Source of the DNA: JABDMH01 sp050298535
GTDB taxonomy: Bacteria > Bacteroidota > Bacteroidia > Chitinophagales > Saprospiraceae
Length of the DNA stretch: 64,000 nucleotides
Reading direction: 5' to 3'
NCBI GenBank assembly: GCA_050298535.1
Contig: JBNKUI010000096.1
Location: 62,001-126,000 of the forward strand
Part shown: in pieces, positions 42,543-52,040 of the stretch
How the letters are laid out: each line of letters starts with the position of its first letter
Numbering within the stretch: the stretch's first letter is position 1
Position numbers and translations under genes: made by a program
Notes under the pieces: generated by a model
Told to the model about the DNA's origin: nothing
Databases searched by the model: none
What the model saw: only the letters and a program-made list of their open reading frames with translations

Positions 42543-45275
42543 TTATAGAAGTTCAAAATTAAATGTCAATGCTGGAAAAGCACTTCCCAGGATAGCCAGA
42601 CGCTTGATCTCCGGTTGTCCTAATCCCGATTGTTGCAGGAACACAGAAAATGCATTTTTCCTGGCATACACGTTATATACGGATAAAGTCCAGCTGGTTT
42701 TAAATCGCTTACTTTTGTGCAATCCCTGCCCCAGCGTATATGCTATATCCAGTCGATGATAATCAGGTATTCTGAAAGCATTGCGATCCGAATAATTTAA
42801 TACCGCAAATTGATCTTCCAGAAAATGTCGATCTACCGGAATTGTAATCGGTCTTCCTGAGCTAAAACTAAAATTAATTGAAAACTGGTGCCTTTTATTT
42901 AACTGAATATTCGTAACAATCGAGAGGTCATGTGGCTTATTAAAATTAGCTGGGTACCAGCTCCCATTATTTATTTCATCGATCTGTCGCTCAGTTCGGC
43001 TGTATGTGTAATTAAGCCAACCATTGATAGTTCCCACTTGTCGTCTGATACTCAACTCCAGACCATATGCCCGGCCAGTACCATTTACTAATTCCGTCTC
43101 CAAATGATCATTCACAATTAAGTCTGCGAAATCCCGATAGTCGAATAATTGATCTATGTGACGATAGAATACTTCCCCGGAAGTAATCCAAAGGTTTTGG
43201 TCAAAGTTTTTAAATAACCCCAGAGAAAAGTTATGGGAACGTGTACTAGGAATATATTGATTCGTCAGCTGCCAAATACTGGTTGGAGTAGGTGTCTCAT
43301 TATTGGATATCTGATTGATGTATTGGGTAGTACGAGCATATCCAAACTTCATCGATGTAGATTCATCAATGCGATACCGAGTGGAAAAACGAGGTTCGAT
43401 ATTGCTTTCCTGATAGATTGTTCCATCTCCTTGTTCGAGATCTAGGATACCCGTCTCGGTGGGATTAGATGGGTCTTCGTAGGTATAATACTCTGTAGGG
43501 CCCAGAAACCGAAAATTAGTAAATCGAAGCCCACCACTCACCGACCACCGGGGATTGAGATCATAGGAAATATTGGCATACAAAGCAGCTTCTATCCCGT
43601 CCTGCTCCTCTACGGTTCGAGGGATAATGGTAGATTCGGTAGAAGAAGTGCTCAGGCTCCCCGGCTCGAGTTTGTAGAGGATAACGGAGGCACCCAGATC
43701 TGCTGACAAGGCACCTTGCTCTATGTTCACATTCTCTTTAATTTTCAAGTAGTCATTGGCGATATCCAGGGTCGACATATCGGTTCCAGCCAGATCTAAC
43801 TGCGCACTCTCATACCGGCTTTTGACCACGCTCAAGGTAGAAAGAACATTATTACCGAATAATTTCTGATAATTTGCCTGAAGGGCCAGGGTATTGTAAT
43901 CAAATCCAAACTCCTCGTTAAACGTGAAATCATCTTGCGTCGAATAGGCGGATACTGATATGAAGTTTCTTTCATTAAAGCGATGAGTAAGTCGCACATT
44001 TGCATCGTAGAAGAAGGCAGAGCTGTTCTTTACTTCAGGAACATTTATTTGCTTTAATAGCCAGTCAGAGTAGCTGCTACGACCGGAGATGAGGATCGAT
44101 GTTTTATCCTTTACGATAGGCATGTCCAGGGTCAGGCGGCTGGAAACGAGACCTAGTCCCCCTTTAAGACCTAACTTCTGGAAGTTTCCGTCACGAATAT
44201 TTACATCCAGTACGGAAGCGACTCTTCCACCAAAATTGGCCGGTAAATTTCCTTTGTACAGAGTAGCATCACTTACAATATCAGAGTTAAACGAGCTAAA
44301 GAAACCCAATGCATGACTTGCATTAAATATGATCGCCTCGTCTACCACGATCAGGTTTTGATCCACATTACCTCCCCGCACATTAAAACCACCACTCCCC
44401 TCTCCTATGGTACTGACTCCAGGCTGCAGCAGAAGCCCTTTGATCACATCTACTTCTCCCAGAAAACTGGGCAACTTTTCAATATCCTTCATACTGACCC
44501 GGGTCACTCCTACCTGTACGGACTGCACATTTTCATCACGAGACTGGGCTTCCACCACAACTTCATCCAATGTAACCGCCCCCTTATCCATGGTAAGGTC
44601 CAGAGTTCCGTTCCCGATCACCTTGATGGGGACCTGTTGATTACGGTATCCTATATATTGCAAATCCAGACTATAGGACCCGGGAGGCAACTGAAGTTCA
44701 TATTTACCCAACTCATCAGTAGTGGTTCCGATGCCTAACGTGCGCACTTGCATAGTGGCACCGATGATGGGTTCATCGTTTTCGCGGTCCAGTATAACAC
44801 CTGTGATGATAGGGTTCCGCCCGGGTATCAAGTTATCAAGCGTACCTATGACAAATTCGGATTCTTCTTCGGCTTCAGAAATATTCAAACTTTCTTCCAA
44901 TGCCTGATAATAGGATGCTGATTGTTGGGTATTAAGATCAGACTTTAGACCAATAATGATGACCGTTTCACCATAGGTGATGAAGTCCAGATTGGTTCCC
45001 GCCAGTGCTGATCTTAGAATATCAGGCACGGTTTCGTTCTCGCCATTCACAGAAATCGTAGGTGTCTCAATGTCAGGCTGAATGAAAATCCGGTAAAAGC
45101 TCCTCTCCATAATCGCAGAACGCAACTCATCCACAGAAATACTGTTCGCCTGTAGTGAGATTTTAGGAATAGTAGAAGTCTGGCTCATCCCTGTCAGACA
45201 GAAGCAAGCCATCAACAGTGTATATAGAGGCTTAGCCAGGTATCTTAACATTGCTTGTGGTTTCATGTCAATCAT
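42543..45275 (-). CDS. TonB-dependent receptor with STN-like and carboxypeptidase-regulatory-like N-terminal domains
   Basis: A 910-residue outer-membrane receptor. After the signal (ending TGMSQ) comes an STN-like domain (ISVDELRSAI ... VPDILRSALAGTNLDF), a linker, a carboxypeptidase regulatory-like beta domain (ITGVILDRENDEPIIGATM, GKYELQLPPGSYSLDL), a plug (GEVDVIKGLLLQPG, GGFNVRGGNVDQN) and a 22-strand-type barrel ending in Phe-x-Leu-Leu. The start ATG at 45275 shares an ATGA with the stop of the DUF4249 gene, so translation is coupled. The substrate is unknown; an iron-siderophore signalling role is possible from STN, but no sigma/anti-sigma pair is nearby. Confidence 0.92.
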   Translation of the reverse strand: MIDMKPQAMLRYLAKPLYTLLMACFCLTGMSQTSTIPKISLQANSISVDELRSAIMERSFYRIFIQPDIETPTISVNGENETVPDILRSALAGTNLDFITYGETVIIIGLKSDLNTQQSASYYQALEESLNISEAEEESEFVIGTLDNLIPGRNPIITGVILDRENDEPIIGATMQVRTLGIGTTTDELGKYELQLPPGSYSLDLQYIGYRNQQVPIKVIGNGTLDLTMDKGAVTLDEVVVEAQSRDENVQSVQVGVTRVSMKDIEKLPSFLGEVDVIKGLLLQPGVSTIGEGSGGFNVRGGNVDQNLIVVDEAIIFNASHALGFFSSFNSDIVSDATLYKGNLPANFGGRVASVLDVNIRDGNFQKLGLKGGLGLVSSRLTLDMPIVKDKTSILISGRSSYSDWLLKQINVPEVKNSSAFFYDANVRLTHRFNERNFISVSAYSTQDDFTFNEEFGFDYNTLALQANYQKLFGNNVLSTLSVVKSRYESAQLDLAGTDMSTLDIANDYLKIKENVNIEQGALSADLGASVILYKLEPGSLSTSSTESTIIPRTVEEQDGIEAALYANISYDLNPRWSVSGGLRFTNFRFLGPTEYYTYEDPSNPTETGILDLEQGDGTIYQESNIEPRFSTRYRIDESTSMKFGYARTTQYINQISNNETPTPTSIWQLTNQYIPSTRSHNFSLGLFKNFDQNLWITSGEVFYRHIDQLFDYRDFADLIVNDHLETELVNGTGRAYGLELSIRRQVGTINGWLNYTYSRTERQIDEINNGSWYPANFNKPHDLSIVTNIQLNKRHQFSINFSFSSGRPITIPVDRHFLEDQFAVLNYSDRNAFRIPDYHRLDIAYTLGQGLHKSKRFKTSWTLSVYNVYARKNAFSVFLQQSGLGQPEIKRLAILGSAFPALTFNFELL

Positions 45276-46372
45276 TGCCAGTAAGATGGTTTTATCAACG
45301 TTTCGGCCCCATAAGTGGAGGCACAATCACAGCAATGGCCCGGTCTGGGGTACTCCTCAAACGCACACTGGTGCAGTTGTTCTCCGACATTCTCTCGGGG
45401 CACTCTATGCCGAAGAGTATCAATAGCAGAGGCATAGAAATAACCCAGCACATCCTGATTGATATCAGCGGTATTGAAAATATTAGATGATACTCTGCCC
45501 GGTGGTACATCGAAGATGGTACCGGATCGAGAAATACTGGAAGCAATCTCACTCCAATACTCAGCAGCGTTGTCAGTAAGCGTTTTTTGCACCACCGTAA
45601 AATAGTAGGAAGACCAAAACTTGTAATCCGCTACTGCCTCTCCTAGTTTAAGTTTGTTGATTTGTTCCCCTCCTGTCTCGCTGCCGATCAATACATTCAC
45701 TTCGTTCTTTCGATTCAAGACGTCGACATAGCAGGATCTGGCATTGAAAAATGGGTCATCGGTACACGGTATTTCACGATATTCAAAGGCACCGCTAAGA
45801 TCCCAACGCATTGAGACTTTTTTCCCATCACTATTCACCAGAGGTGCGGTGATGTATGCTTCCACATATTCTCCCTCCACAATATTATTCTGAGCGTTCA
45901 GCTCCGTGCGAACGGCATAACCCGAACTTACCGTTCCTAAGGGAGCACTTTCGATGATTCTTTCTGGGTCTGACTGATAGGTGCTGCCATCCGGCATACG
46001 CACCTCTATTTGAAAAGCACTCTCAAGACCTCCGCCGTAGTTGTCATGAAATGTCTGGATTGGTATCGTGATTGCCTGATCATTTTGAAGACTGAAAGCT
46101 TCTGTGCCATCGACCATCAAAGTAATAACCGGGTCTTCATCCGGAAGCAGGATTACATCCTCATTTTCAAAGGTTCTCCGTACAGCCACCCGGACATGGT
46201 AATTATCTGCCCGCTCAATGGACCCTTCAACGACCAATCTATCAGAACTTTGGGACGGAAGGTCTAGTTCAATCGTGTCAAGGCAGCCCGGTAACATCAT
46301 GATTGTGACGGCAGCAAATACCGGCACCCAAAGCCATTTACCGCAACTGTTACATGGTAATCTATTTCTCAA
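45272..46372 (-). CDS. DUF4249 lipoprotein, copy 2
   Basis: A 366-residue lipoprotein: hydrophobic signal with lipobox MLPGC, then the DUF4249 beginning DTIELDLP and RLVVEGSIERADNYHVRV, with VILLPDEDPVI. DUF4249 proteins sit beside TonB receptors much as SusD does and are thought to be surface-exposed partners. The C-terminus ends with a cysteine cluster HCCDCASTYGAE followed by TLIKPSYWQ, shared with the upstream copy. It is a tandem paralogue of the gene at 46531 and overlaps the receptor start by 4 bp. Confidence 0.88.
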   Translation of the reverse strand: MRNRLPCNSCGKWLWVPVFAAVTIMMLPGCLDTIELDLPSQSSDRLVVEGSIERADNYHVRVAVRRTFENEDVILLPDEDPVITLMVDGTEAFSLQNDQAITIPIQTFHDNYGGGLESAFQIEVRMPDGSTYQSDPERIIESAPLGTVSSGYAVRTELNAQNNIVEGEYVEAYITAPLVNSDGKKVSMRWDLSGAFEYREIPCTDDPFFNARSCYVDVLNRKNEVNVLIGSETGGEQINKLKLGEAVADYKFWSSYYFTVVQKTLTDNAAEYWSEIASSISRSGTIFDVPPGRVSSNIFNTADINQDVLGYFYASAIDTLRHRVPRENVGEQLHQCAFEEYPRPGHCCDCASTYGAETLIKPSYWQ

Positions 46373-46530
46373 ATCGAGTGTGGTTTGATTTCAGCAGTTA
46401 TTCATACACTCAAAGCTATAGCTACGAGCATCCACGAAAGATAAAATTTAAGCGGACATCTAAAACAGATAGTGGATCAAATCTGAATATGAGTAGATCA
46501 AATCGAATAGAAGAAGCTTAACCGCAAATC

Positions 46531-47616
46531 CTATTCACCCCAGTAGCTAGGTTTCCTTAGTGTTTCAGCTCCATATGTTGCTGCACAATTGCAGCAAAAC
46601 GAGGGTCTGGTCAACTCGAAGCTTCTGCATTGATGGCCCTGATATCCTGACTCTGAGGGTGCAACACGATATCTTATTGTATCAATATCGGACACATAAA
46701 AGTAGCCTAACACTTCCTCTTCCGGATTATCCTCGTTTTTGATGTTCCCTTCTACCTTTCCGGATGGAACATCAAAAATAGTTCCTTCTCTGGAAATGCC
46801 CGCAGCTATCTGATCCCAATAGATTGCCGCTCTGTCGGACAATGAGCGCTGCACCACATTGAAATAATATCTATAGAAAAATCGATGGTCCGCCCTCTCT
46901 TGCGCTATCTTTAGTCGACTTACTTCCATTTGCTCTGTCCTGTTAGCCAAAAGGACATTGATCTCATTTCGATGATTTAGAAGAGATACATAACAGCTTC
47001 TTGATTGAAAAGGACCTTCAGAGCATGGTATTTCACGATATTCAAAGGCACTTGTTACATCCCAACGAAGAGAAACTTTTTCATCATTTTGGTTATTAAG
47101 CTGACCTGAAGCAAAAAGCTCTACATATTCCTGATTCACGATGTTTTTTTCGCTGTTCAACTCGGGTCGCAGTATATGATCAACCTCTAGCTTTACTGGT
47201 TCGGGATTGGGGATGATTCTCTCACCAGATGAGGAATATTTGGTGCCATCAGGCATAATAACCTCCACACTGAATAAGCTATTTGATGCCGCACCATAAA
47301 GTTCATAGAAGTCGTCTACACTGATTCGTTCCTCTACATTGTTCTTAAGTGACAAAGCATTCGTACCATCTATTCTTAGGTTTATAATTGGACTTTCATC
47401 AGGTAAAAGAATTACATCTTGATTTCGAAAGGTCCGCGATACAGCAACCCTTACATGAAAAAAGTTAGCTTTTAATACCGATCCCTCAATCACGAGCCTT
47501 CCCTGTCTGTCACCTGGTACCGCCAATTCGATGGAATCCAGACAGGCAAAATTAGAGATGGAAATGAATAACAATGAAATGATAATGTTTTGGCGAGTAA
47601 TGATCATCATATGCAT
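46531..47616 (-). CDS. DUF4249 lipoprotein, copy 1
   Basis: A 361-residue lipoprotein with lipobox NFAC and the same fold as its neighbour: DSIELAVP, RLVIEGSVLKANFFHVRV, VILLPDESPII, SAFEYREIPC and the C-terminal FCCNCAATYGAE. By eye about half of the residues agree with copy 2, and both keep the same cysteine pattern (SRSCYV, CCxC). It is first in a four-gene operon with copy 2, the receptor and the MG2-type protein. Tandem duplication followed by divergence fits best; the two may bind different ligands. Confidence 0.88.
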   Translation of the reverse strand: MHMMIITRQNIIISLLFISISNFACLDSIELAVPGDRQGRLVIEGSVLKANFFHVRVAVSRTFRNQDVILLPDESPIINLRIDGTNALSLKNNVEERISVDDFYELYGAASNSLFSVEVIMPDGTKYSSSGERIIPNPEPVKLEVDHILRPELNSEKNIVNQEYVELFASGQLNNQNDEKVSLRWDVTSAFEYREIPCSEGPFQSRSCYVSLLNHRNEINVLLANRTEQMEVSRLKIAQERADHRFFYRYYFNVVQRSLSDRAAIYWDQIAAGISREGTIFDVPSGKVEGNIKNEDNPEEEVLGYFYVSDIDTIRYRVAPSESGYQGHQCRSFELTRPSFCCNCAATYGAETLRKPSYWGE

Positions 47617-47856
47617 ATATAACGCATTATAAACAACATATCAGTATCTGATCAAAATCACGAATATTACTGCGTGAAGAATCTCTAGTTGTCACCCGGA
47701 AGGTATTTCCTCTTTCAAAATTTAAAGAATACCATCGTTTGTGATCCTATCCTATGATATCACGATCAATTATTCTATTTTCAGAGCTCTTCAGTTACCG
47801 AAGACAAACACAGAATAAAATTTCAAACATTACATCAAACTAATCAAGCGGTTAAT

Positions 47857-49158
47857 ATGTCAAATTATCGATTCGAAACACTACAGTTGCATGCCGGACA
47901 GGAGGAAGTGGATGAAACCACCCGGTCCAGGGCAGTGCCTATTTACCAGACTACATCGTATACCTTTAAAGATTCAGAGCACGGGGCTAACTTATTTGCT
48001 CTGAAAGAGTTTGGAAACATCTATACAAGGATCATGAATCCCACCACGGATGTTTTTGAAAAGCGAGTGGCTGCGATGGAAGGAGGAGTTGCAGCCCTTG
48101 CCACGGCATCTGGTCAAGCGGCACAATTTCTGGCGATTTCAAATATTATGGGCTCTGGAGACAATCTTGTTTCATCTCCCAATCTATATGGGGGGACCTA
48201 CAATCAATTTAAAGTCACCTTTAAGCGTTTGGGTATCGAAGGCCGGTTTGCAGATAGTCTTAGCCCGGCTGATTTCGAAGCTAAGATTGATGATAATACA
48301 AAGGCTATCTATCTGGAAACCATCGGTAATCCCAGTTTTAATGTACCCGATTTTGATGCAATTGCTGCAGTAGCTAAGAAACATCACATTCCACTGATCG
48401 TGGACAACACATTCGGTACCTGTGGGTATCTATGTCGCCCACTCGAGCATGGTGCTAATATCGTTGTTCAGTCCGCCACTAAATGGATTGGTGGTCACGG
48501 CACTTCGATCGGAGGGGTTATCGTAGATGGTGGGAACTTTAACTGGGCAAATGGTAAGTTTCCACAATTCACCGAACCTTCGGAGGGATATCACGGCATG
48601 AAGTTCTGGGATATTTTCGGCACCGATGGTCCTTTTGGCAATATCGCTTTCATCATCCGCGCCCGAGTAGAAGGATTGCGGGATTATGGTCCATCACTTA
48701 GTCCTTTTAACGCATTCTTATTGCTGCAGGGCCTAGAAACTTTATCCTTGCGTGTACAGCGTACGGTAGACAATGCAATGGCTCTGGCTCAGTGGTTGGA
48801 AAGTCACGATCAAGTAGAGTCAGTCAGTTATGCAGGTTTACCCAGCAACGCCACATACGAGCATGCCAAGAAATACCTAAAAAATGGGTTTGGGGGTGTC
48901 TTGTCATTTACGATCAAGGGTGACAAGGAAAATGCTACCAAATTTGTAGATAGCCTGAAATTGATTAGCCACCTGGCAAATGTGGGTGATGCTAAAACAC
49001 TGATCATCCAGCCTTCGGCAACTACACATCAGCAGCTATCAGAAGAAGAACAAGCCGCCGCAGGTGTGACACCCACAATGCTGCGGATTTCGGCCGGTAT
49101 TGAGCACATTGACGATATAAAAGAAGATTTGCAGCAGGCGTTTGACCAAATCAGCTAG
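47857..49158 (+). CDS. metY: O-acetylhomoserine sulfhydrylase (aminocarboxypropyltransferase)
   Basis: A 433-residue PLP enzyme of the Cys/Met metabolism family. It begins FETLQLHAGQEEVDETTRSRAVPIYQ in pieces characteristic of MetY. YTRIMNPTTDVFEKRVAAME binds PLP phosphate, VDNTFGT follows, and Lys209 in QSATKWIGGHG is the PLP lysine. The long insertion (residues about 220-270, GMKFWDIFG) separates MetY from MetB/MetC. It makes homocysteine from O-acetylhomoserine and sulfide. No SAM-riboswitch core is visible in the 240 bp upstream. Confidence 0.93.
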   Translation: MSNYRFETLQLHAGQEEVDETTRSRAVPIYQTTSYTFKDSEHGANLFALKEFGNIYTRIMNPTTDVFEKRVAAMEGGVAALATASGQAAQFLAISNIMGSGDNLVSSPNLYGGTYNQFKVTFKRLGIEGRFADSLSPADFEAKIDDNTKAIYLETIGNPSFNVPDFDAIAAVAKKHHIPLIVDNTFGTCGYLCRPLEHGANIVVQSATKWIGGHGTSIGGVIVDGGNFNWANGKFPQFTEPSEGYHGMKFWDIFGTDGPFGNIAFIIRARVEGLRDYGPSLSPFNAFLLLQGLETLSLRVQRTVDNAMALAQWLESHDQVESVSYAGLPSNATYEHAKKYLKNGFGGVLSFTIKGDKENATKFVDSLKLISHLANVGDAKTLIIQPSATTHQQLSEEEQAAAGVTPTMLRISAGIEHIDDIKEDLQQAFDQIS

Positions 49159-49340
49159 GATACGGACTCCATGTACTAAAGTCCAGGCATAAGAACTAGA
49201 TTACTGCCATTTATTAGCAAGTATGCATTCAGATTTGGATGCATACTTTTTTATGTCTACCAGTCTGATTTATGCCATTATCCGTACTGGCTGCAATTCT
49301 GGAATCGCGGTTGAAAATCAAAAATATCTGTCGTATAAAG

Positions 49341-49370
49341 TTTGAGTAAAGCGATCCTTTTATATATTTG
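49341..49370 (+). promoter_or_regulatory. Promoter of tRNA-Gly
   Basis: TTTG (49341-49344), 18-bp spacer, TATATTTG (49363-49370), then 27 bp to the tRNA. This is a near-perfect Bacteroidota promoter (TTTG-N19-TAnnTTTG) and the clearest in the window. Confidence 0.7.
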
Positions 49371-49397
49371 CAGTCCTCTTTTCAAAAGAGCTTTTTT

Positions 49398-49470
<73 letters not shown>

Positions 49471-49476
49471 CATCTA

Positions 49477-49507
49477 AGAGCCATCATTTTTGAGTGATGG
49501 CTCTTTT
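49477..49507 (+). terminator. Rho-independent terminator after tRNA-Gly
   Basis: AGAGCCATCA (49477-49486) pairs perfectly with TGATGGCTCT (49495-49504), with an 8-nt loop, followed by TTT. It begins 6 bp after the tRNA end. Confidence 0.8.
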
Positions 49508-49649
49508 CATTTTCGGGACTCGTCACTGTCGATTGATGGTAAATAATCGTGGATGTATGATTCAGATTTCCTGAAGAATTAATAATTTGAAGGCTTAACT
49601 CGCTCTTTCGAGGTGTTGCCAAAAAAAACATTCATAATCAACGATTTTC

Positions 49650-50405
49650 ATGACGGATCGATTTAAGGACCAGGTAGCCATCATAACTGGGGGAGCCCGA
49701 GGTATTGGTGAAGGTATTGCTATCCGGATCGCCGGGGAGGGAGGCAAGGTGATCTTATTTGACGTGCTGGAAGAAGACCTTAAAAAAGCCGTGGCTTCCA
49801 TGAACGACCTGGGCCTCACCGCCGACTATAAAGTTGTGGATATCACCCATGAGACAGAGGTAAAGCAAGCTATCGAGGAGGTGGTAGGGAAGTATGGCAA
49901 ATTGGATGTCATGGTAAATGCCGCCGGCATCGCGGGTCCCAATGCAGTGAAAATCACGGATTACTCATATAAAGACTTTCAGAAGGTCATAGATGTCAAC
50001 TTAAATGGTTCATTTCTGATGACTAAATACTGCATACCGCATATGCTTGACAACGATTATGGTCGTATTCTGTTGATAGCTTCCATAGGAGGTCGTGAAG
50101 GGAATCCAGGAATGGCTGGGTATGCGGCCAGTAAGTCGGGCGTCATGGGACTGGTGAAAGGTATCGGCAAGGAATATGCTGATACAAATATCACTGTAAA
50201 TGGTCTTTGTCCTGCTGTCATAGCTACCCCGATGAATATGGATACCGCACCTGAGACTATGTCGTATATGACCGCCAAAATCCCCATGGGTAGACTTGGG
50301 ACCATCGAAGAAGTAGCGGCACTTTCCTGCTGGATCGTTTCATCTGAAGCATCCTTCAACACCGCATATAATTTTGATATATCCGGAGGAAGAGCCACCA
50401 ACTAG
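49650..50405 (+). CDS. SDR family NAD(P)-dependent oxidoreductase
   Basis: A 251-residue classical short-chain dehydrogenase. IITGGARGIGEGIA is the TGxxxGxG coenzyme loop, NAAGIAG the NAG motif, Ser near residue 144 (IASIGG) and YAASK (about 159-163) the catalytic residues. FDISGGRATN at the end is typical. It likely oxidises or reduces a hydroxyacyl or sugar-alcohol substrate; which one is not visible. It lies 69 bp before the desaturase gene and may be co-transcribed. Confidence 0.9.
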   Translation: MTDRFKDQVAIITGGARGIGEGIAIRIAGEGGKVILFDVLEEDLKKAVASMNDLGLTADYKVVDITHETEVKQAIEEVVGKYGKLDVMVNAAGIAGPNAVKITDYSYKDFQKVIDVNLNGSFLMTKYCIPHMLDNDYGRILLIASIGGREGNPGMAGYAASKSGVMGLVKGIGKEYADTNITVNGLCPAVIATPMNMDTAPETMSYMTAKIPMGRLGTIEEVAALSCWIVSSEASFNTAYNFDISGGRATN

Positions 50406-50474
50406 ATGATTGAATGATTAGAATCATTTGATATATCGAACTAACATGGGCATCAAAAGTGTTAAATTTACAAT

Positions 50475-51506
50475 ATGCAGAAAGACTTAGAGATCAAAGA
50501 GGCGCTTAAAGACTGGCAAAAAATAGTCGTTAAGTACTCTACTCCCGATACCAAGAAGGCGATAATTCAGATATTAAATTCGTTTCTTCCCTTTATTGCC
50601 TTATGGATACTTATGTATTACTCCCTTGATTGGTCGATTTGGATTACCATCGGGTTGGGAATGATCAATGGTTTTTTCCTGGTGCGGATTTTTATCATCC
50701 AGCACGACTGTGGTCATCAGTCCTTCGTAAGCTCGAAAAAAGCGAACAATATAATAGGATTCGTTTGCAGCCTCTTCAGTTCGCTACCGTATGAATACTG
50801 GGCAAGGGTCCACAACTATCACCACGGTCATGTAGGTCAGTTGGAGCACCGTGATGTCGGAGATATCAACTTTCTGACAGTAGAGGAATTCCGGAAAAGT
50901 TCCAAGTTCAAACGCGTGGCATACCGGATTTTTCGAAATCCTTTCTTTCTGTTTATCCTTACTCCTGTCATATATTTCACGATTTCTAACCGGTACCCCT
51001 TCTTTCAGTTTAAGGGATGGGGTAAAGTAAGATGGTCACAAGTAAAGAACAATGTCACTATCTTATTGGTATATGCCATTCTTGCATTGCTGATTGGCAT
51101 CAAGGCTTTTCTCATCGTTCAGATGATTAATATCTTTTTCTTCTCGGTAGTAGCATTTTGGTTCTTCTATGTGCAGCATCAACATGAGGACACCTACATG
51201 CGATGGAAGAATCAATGGGATTATTTGCTGGCCAGTATTCAGGGCAGTACTTACTATAAGCTTCCTAAAGTCTTCCAATGGTTGACTGGGAACATTGGCT
51301 TTCACCACATCCATCACTTAAATTCCAGGATACCGAATTACTACCTGGAGAAATGTGCCCGGGAGAATCCAGTCTTCCAGAAATATGTCAGTACCATCAC
51401 CTTCCGAGACAGCTTGGAATGCATGTTCAATCACCTGTGGGACGAGCAACGGAAACGCATGATCTCGTTCCGCGAGTTTTATCGGATGGAACAGGCTAGG
51501 ATCTAG
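50475..51506 (+). CDS. Membrane fatty acid desaturase
   Basis: A 343-residue membrane protein with the three histidine boxes: HDCGHQS (about residue 77), HNYHHGH (about 113) and GFHHIHH (about 276-282), and membrane helices between. They bind the di-iron centre that inserts a double bond into acyl chains, so it adjusts membrane fluidity. The full set of residues is present. Position specificity is unknown. Confidence 0.92.
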   Translation: MQKDLEIKEALKDWQKIVVKYSTPDTKKAIIQILNSFLPFIALWILMYYSLDWSIWITIGLGMINGFFLVRIFIIQHDCGHQSFVSSKKANNIIGFVCSLFSSLPYEYWARVHNYHHGHVGQLEHRDVGDINFLTVEEFRKSSKFKRVAYRIFRNPFFLFILTPVIYFTISNRYPFFQFKGWGKVRWSQVKNNVTILLVYAILALLIGIKAFLIVQMINIFFFSVVAFWFFYVQHQHEDTYMRWKNQWDYLLASIQGSTYYKLPKVFQWLTGNIGFHHIHHLNSRIPNYYLEKCARENPVFQKYVSTITFRDSLECMFNHLWDEQRKRMISFREFYRMEQARI

Positions 51507-51584
51507 TCGTTAATATATATCATATTTTCTATTTGTGTATAGCCTGTCATTCTGGCAAACTCTATGTTTTTTATCATAAATGGC

Positions 51585-51615
51585 TTGCCATAGTTGGGAG
51601 AAAAGTATACTTTTG
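51585..51615 (+). promoter_or_regulatory. Promoter of rpsU
   Basis: TTG (51585-51587), 20-bp spacer, TACTTTTG (51608-51615), a full TAnnTTTG match, 29 bp before the rpsU ATG. Confidence 0.55.
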
Positions 51616-51644
51616 CGAGCTCATTTATAGAAATAACTTTAGAA

Positions 51645-51836
51645 ATGATCATAGTAAACGTAAAAGAGGGTGAAAACATCGAGCGTGCTTTGAAAAGATA
51701 CAAGCAAAAGCATCGGCGAATTGGTGTCATCACAGAACTTCGAAACCGTAAGCATTTCACCAAACCTTCCGTGGAGCGTAGAAGTGAGGTGCTCAAGGCG
51801 AAGTACAAGCTGAAGAAGTCGCTGCAGATCGGCTAA
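51645..51836 (+). CDS. rpsU: 30S ribosomal protein S21
   Basis: A 63-residue S21, normal for Bacteroidota. It starts MIIVNVKEGENIERALKRYK and ends with the basic RRSEVLKAKYKLKKS tail. It is a late small-subunit protein near the anti-Shine-Dalgarno end of 16S rRNA. A 17-codon in-frame extension upstream contains the promoter and is not translated in my reading. Confidence 0.95.
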   Translation: MIIVNVKEGENIERALKRYKQKHRRIGVITELRNRKHFTKPSVERRSEVLKAKYKLKKSLQIG

Positions 51837-51837
51837 C

Positions 51838-51863
51838 TTCTCCTTCGCTTCTGCTTCGGAGAA
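51838..51863. repeat. Hairpin repeat element A
   Basis: Outer arms TTCTCC/GGAGAA, then symmetric TTC...TTC, then inner GC...GC round a 4-nt centre. It begins 2 bp after the rpsU stop, so rpsU transcripts will contain it. First of five related elements. Confidence 0.6.
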
Positions 51864-51867
51864 CGCA

Positions 51868-51895
51868 GTTCTGCTTCACCAAGGTTTCGCAGAAC
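51868..51895. repeat. Hairpin repeat element B
   Basis: Outer arms GTTCTGC/GCAGAAC (7 bp, perfect), TTC...TTC internal loop, inner arms ACC/GGT round AA. Same design as A with different outer-arm sequence. Confidence 0.65.
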
Positions 51896-51911
51896 ACAGG
51901 TGGTGGAATTG

Positions 51912-51940
51912 GGTCTCCTTCGCCAAGGCTTCGCAAGACC
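51912..51940. repeat. Hairpin repeat element C
   Basis: Outer arms GGTCT/AGACC, TTC...TTC, inner arms GCC/GGC round AA. It directly follows a 14-nt piece identical to the 5' part of tRNA-Leu (51899-51912). Confidence 0.65.
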
Positions 51941-52000
51941 TTACAGATACTTAGTAATAAGCCGGTAAAAGTAACCAGCTTAAATTTGAATACAATAGTC

Positions 52001-52022
52001 CTCCTTCGCTCAAGCTTCGGAG
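52001..52022. repeat. Hairpin repeat element D
   Basis: Outer arms CTCC/GGAG, TTC...TTC, inner arms GCT/AGC round CA. It is followed by GAACACAG, which also follows element B (GAACACAGG). Confidence 0.65.
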
Positions 52023-52040
52023 AACACAGTACCTAATTAA

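Noticed and set aside
47617..47856. SAM riboswitch upstream of metY
   Set aside because: No SAM-I or SAM-II core motif was seen in the 240 bp.
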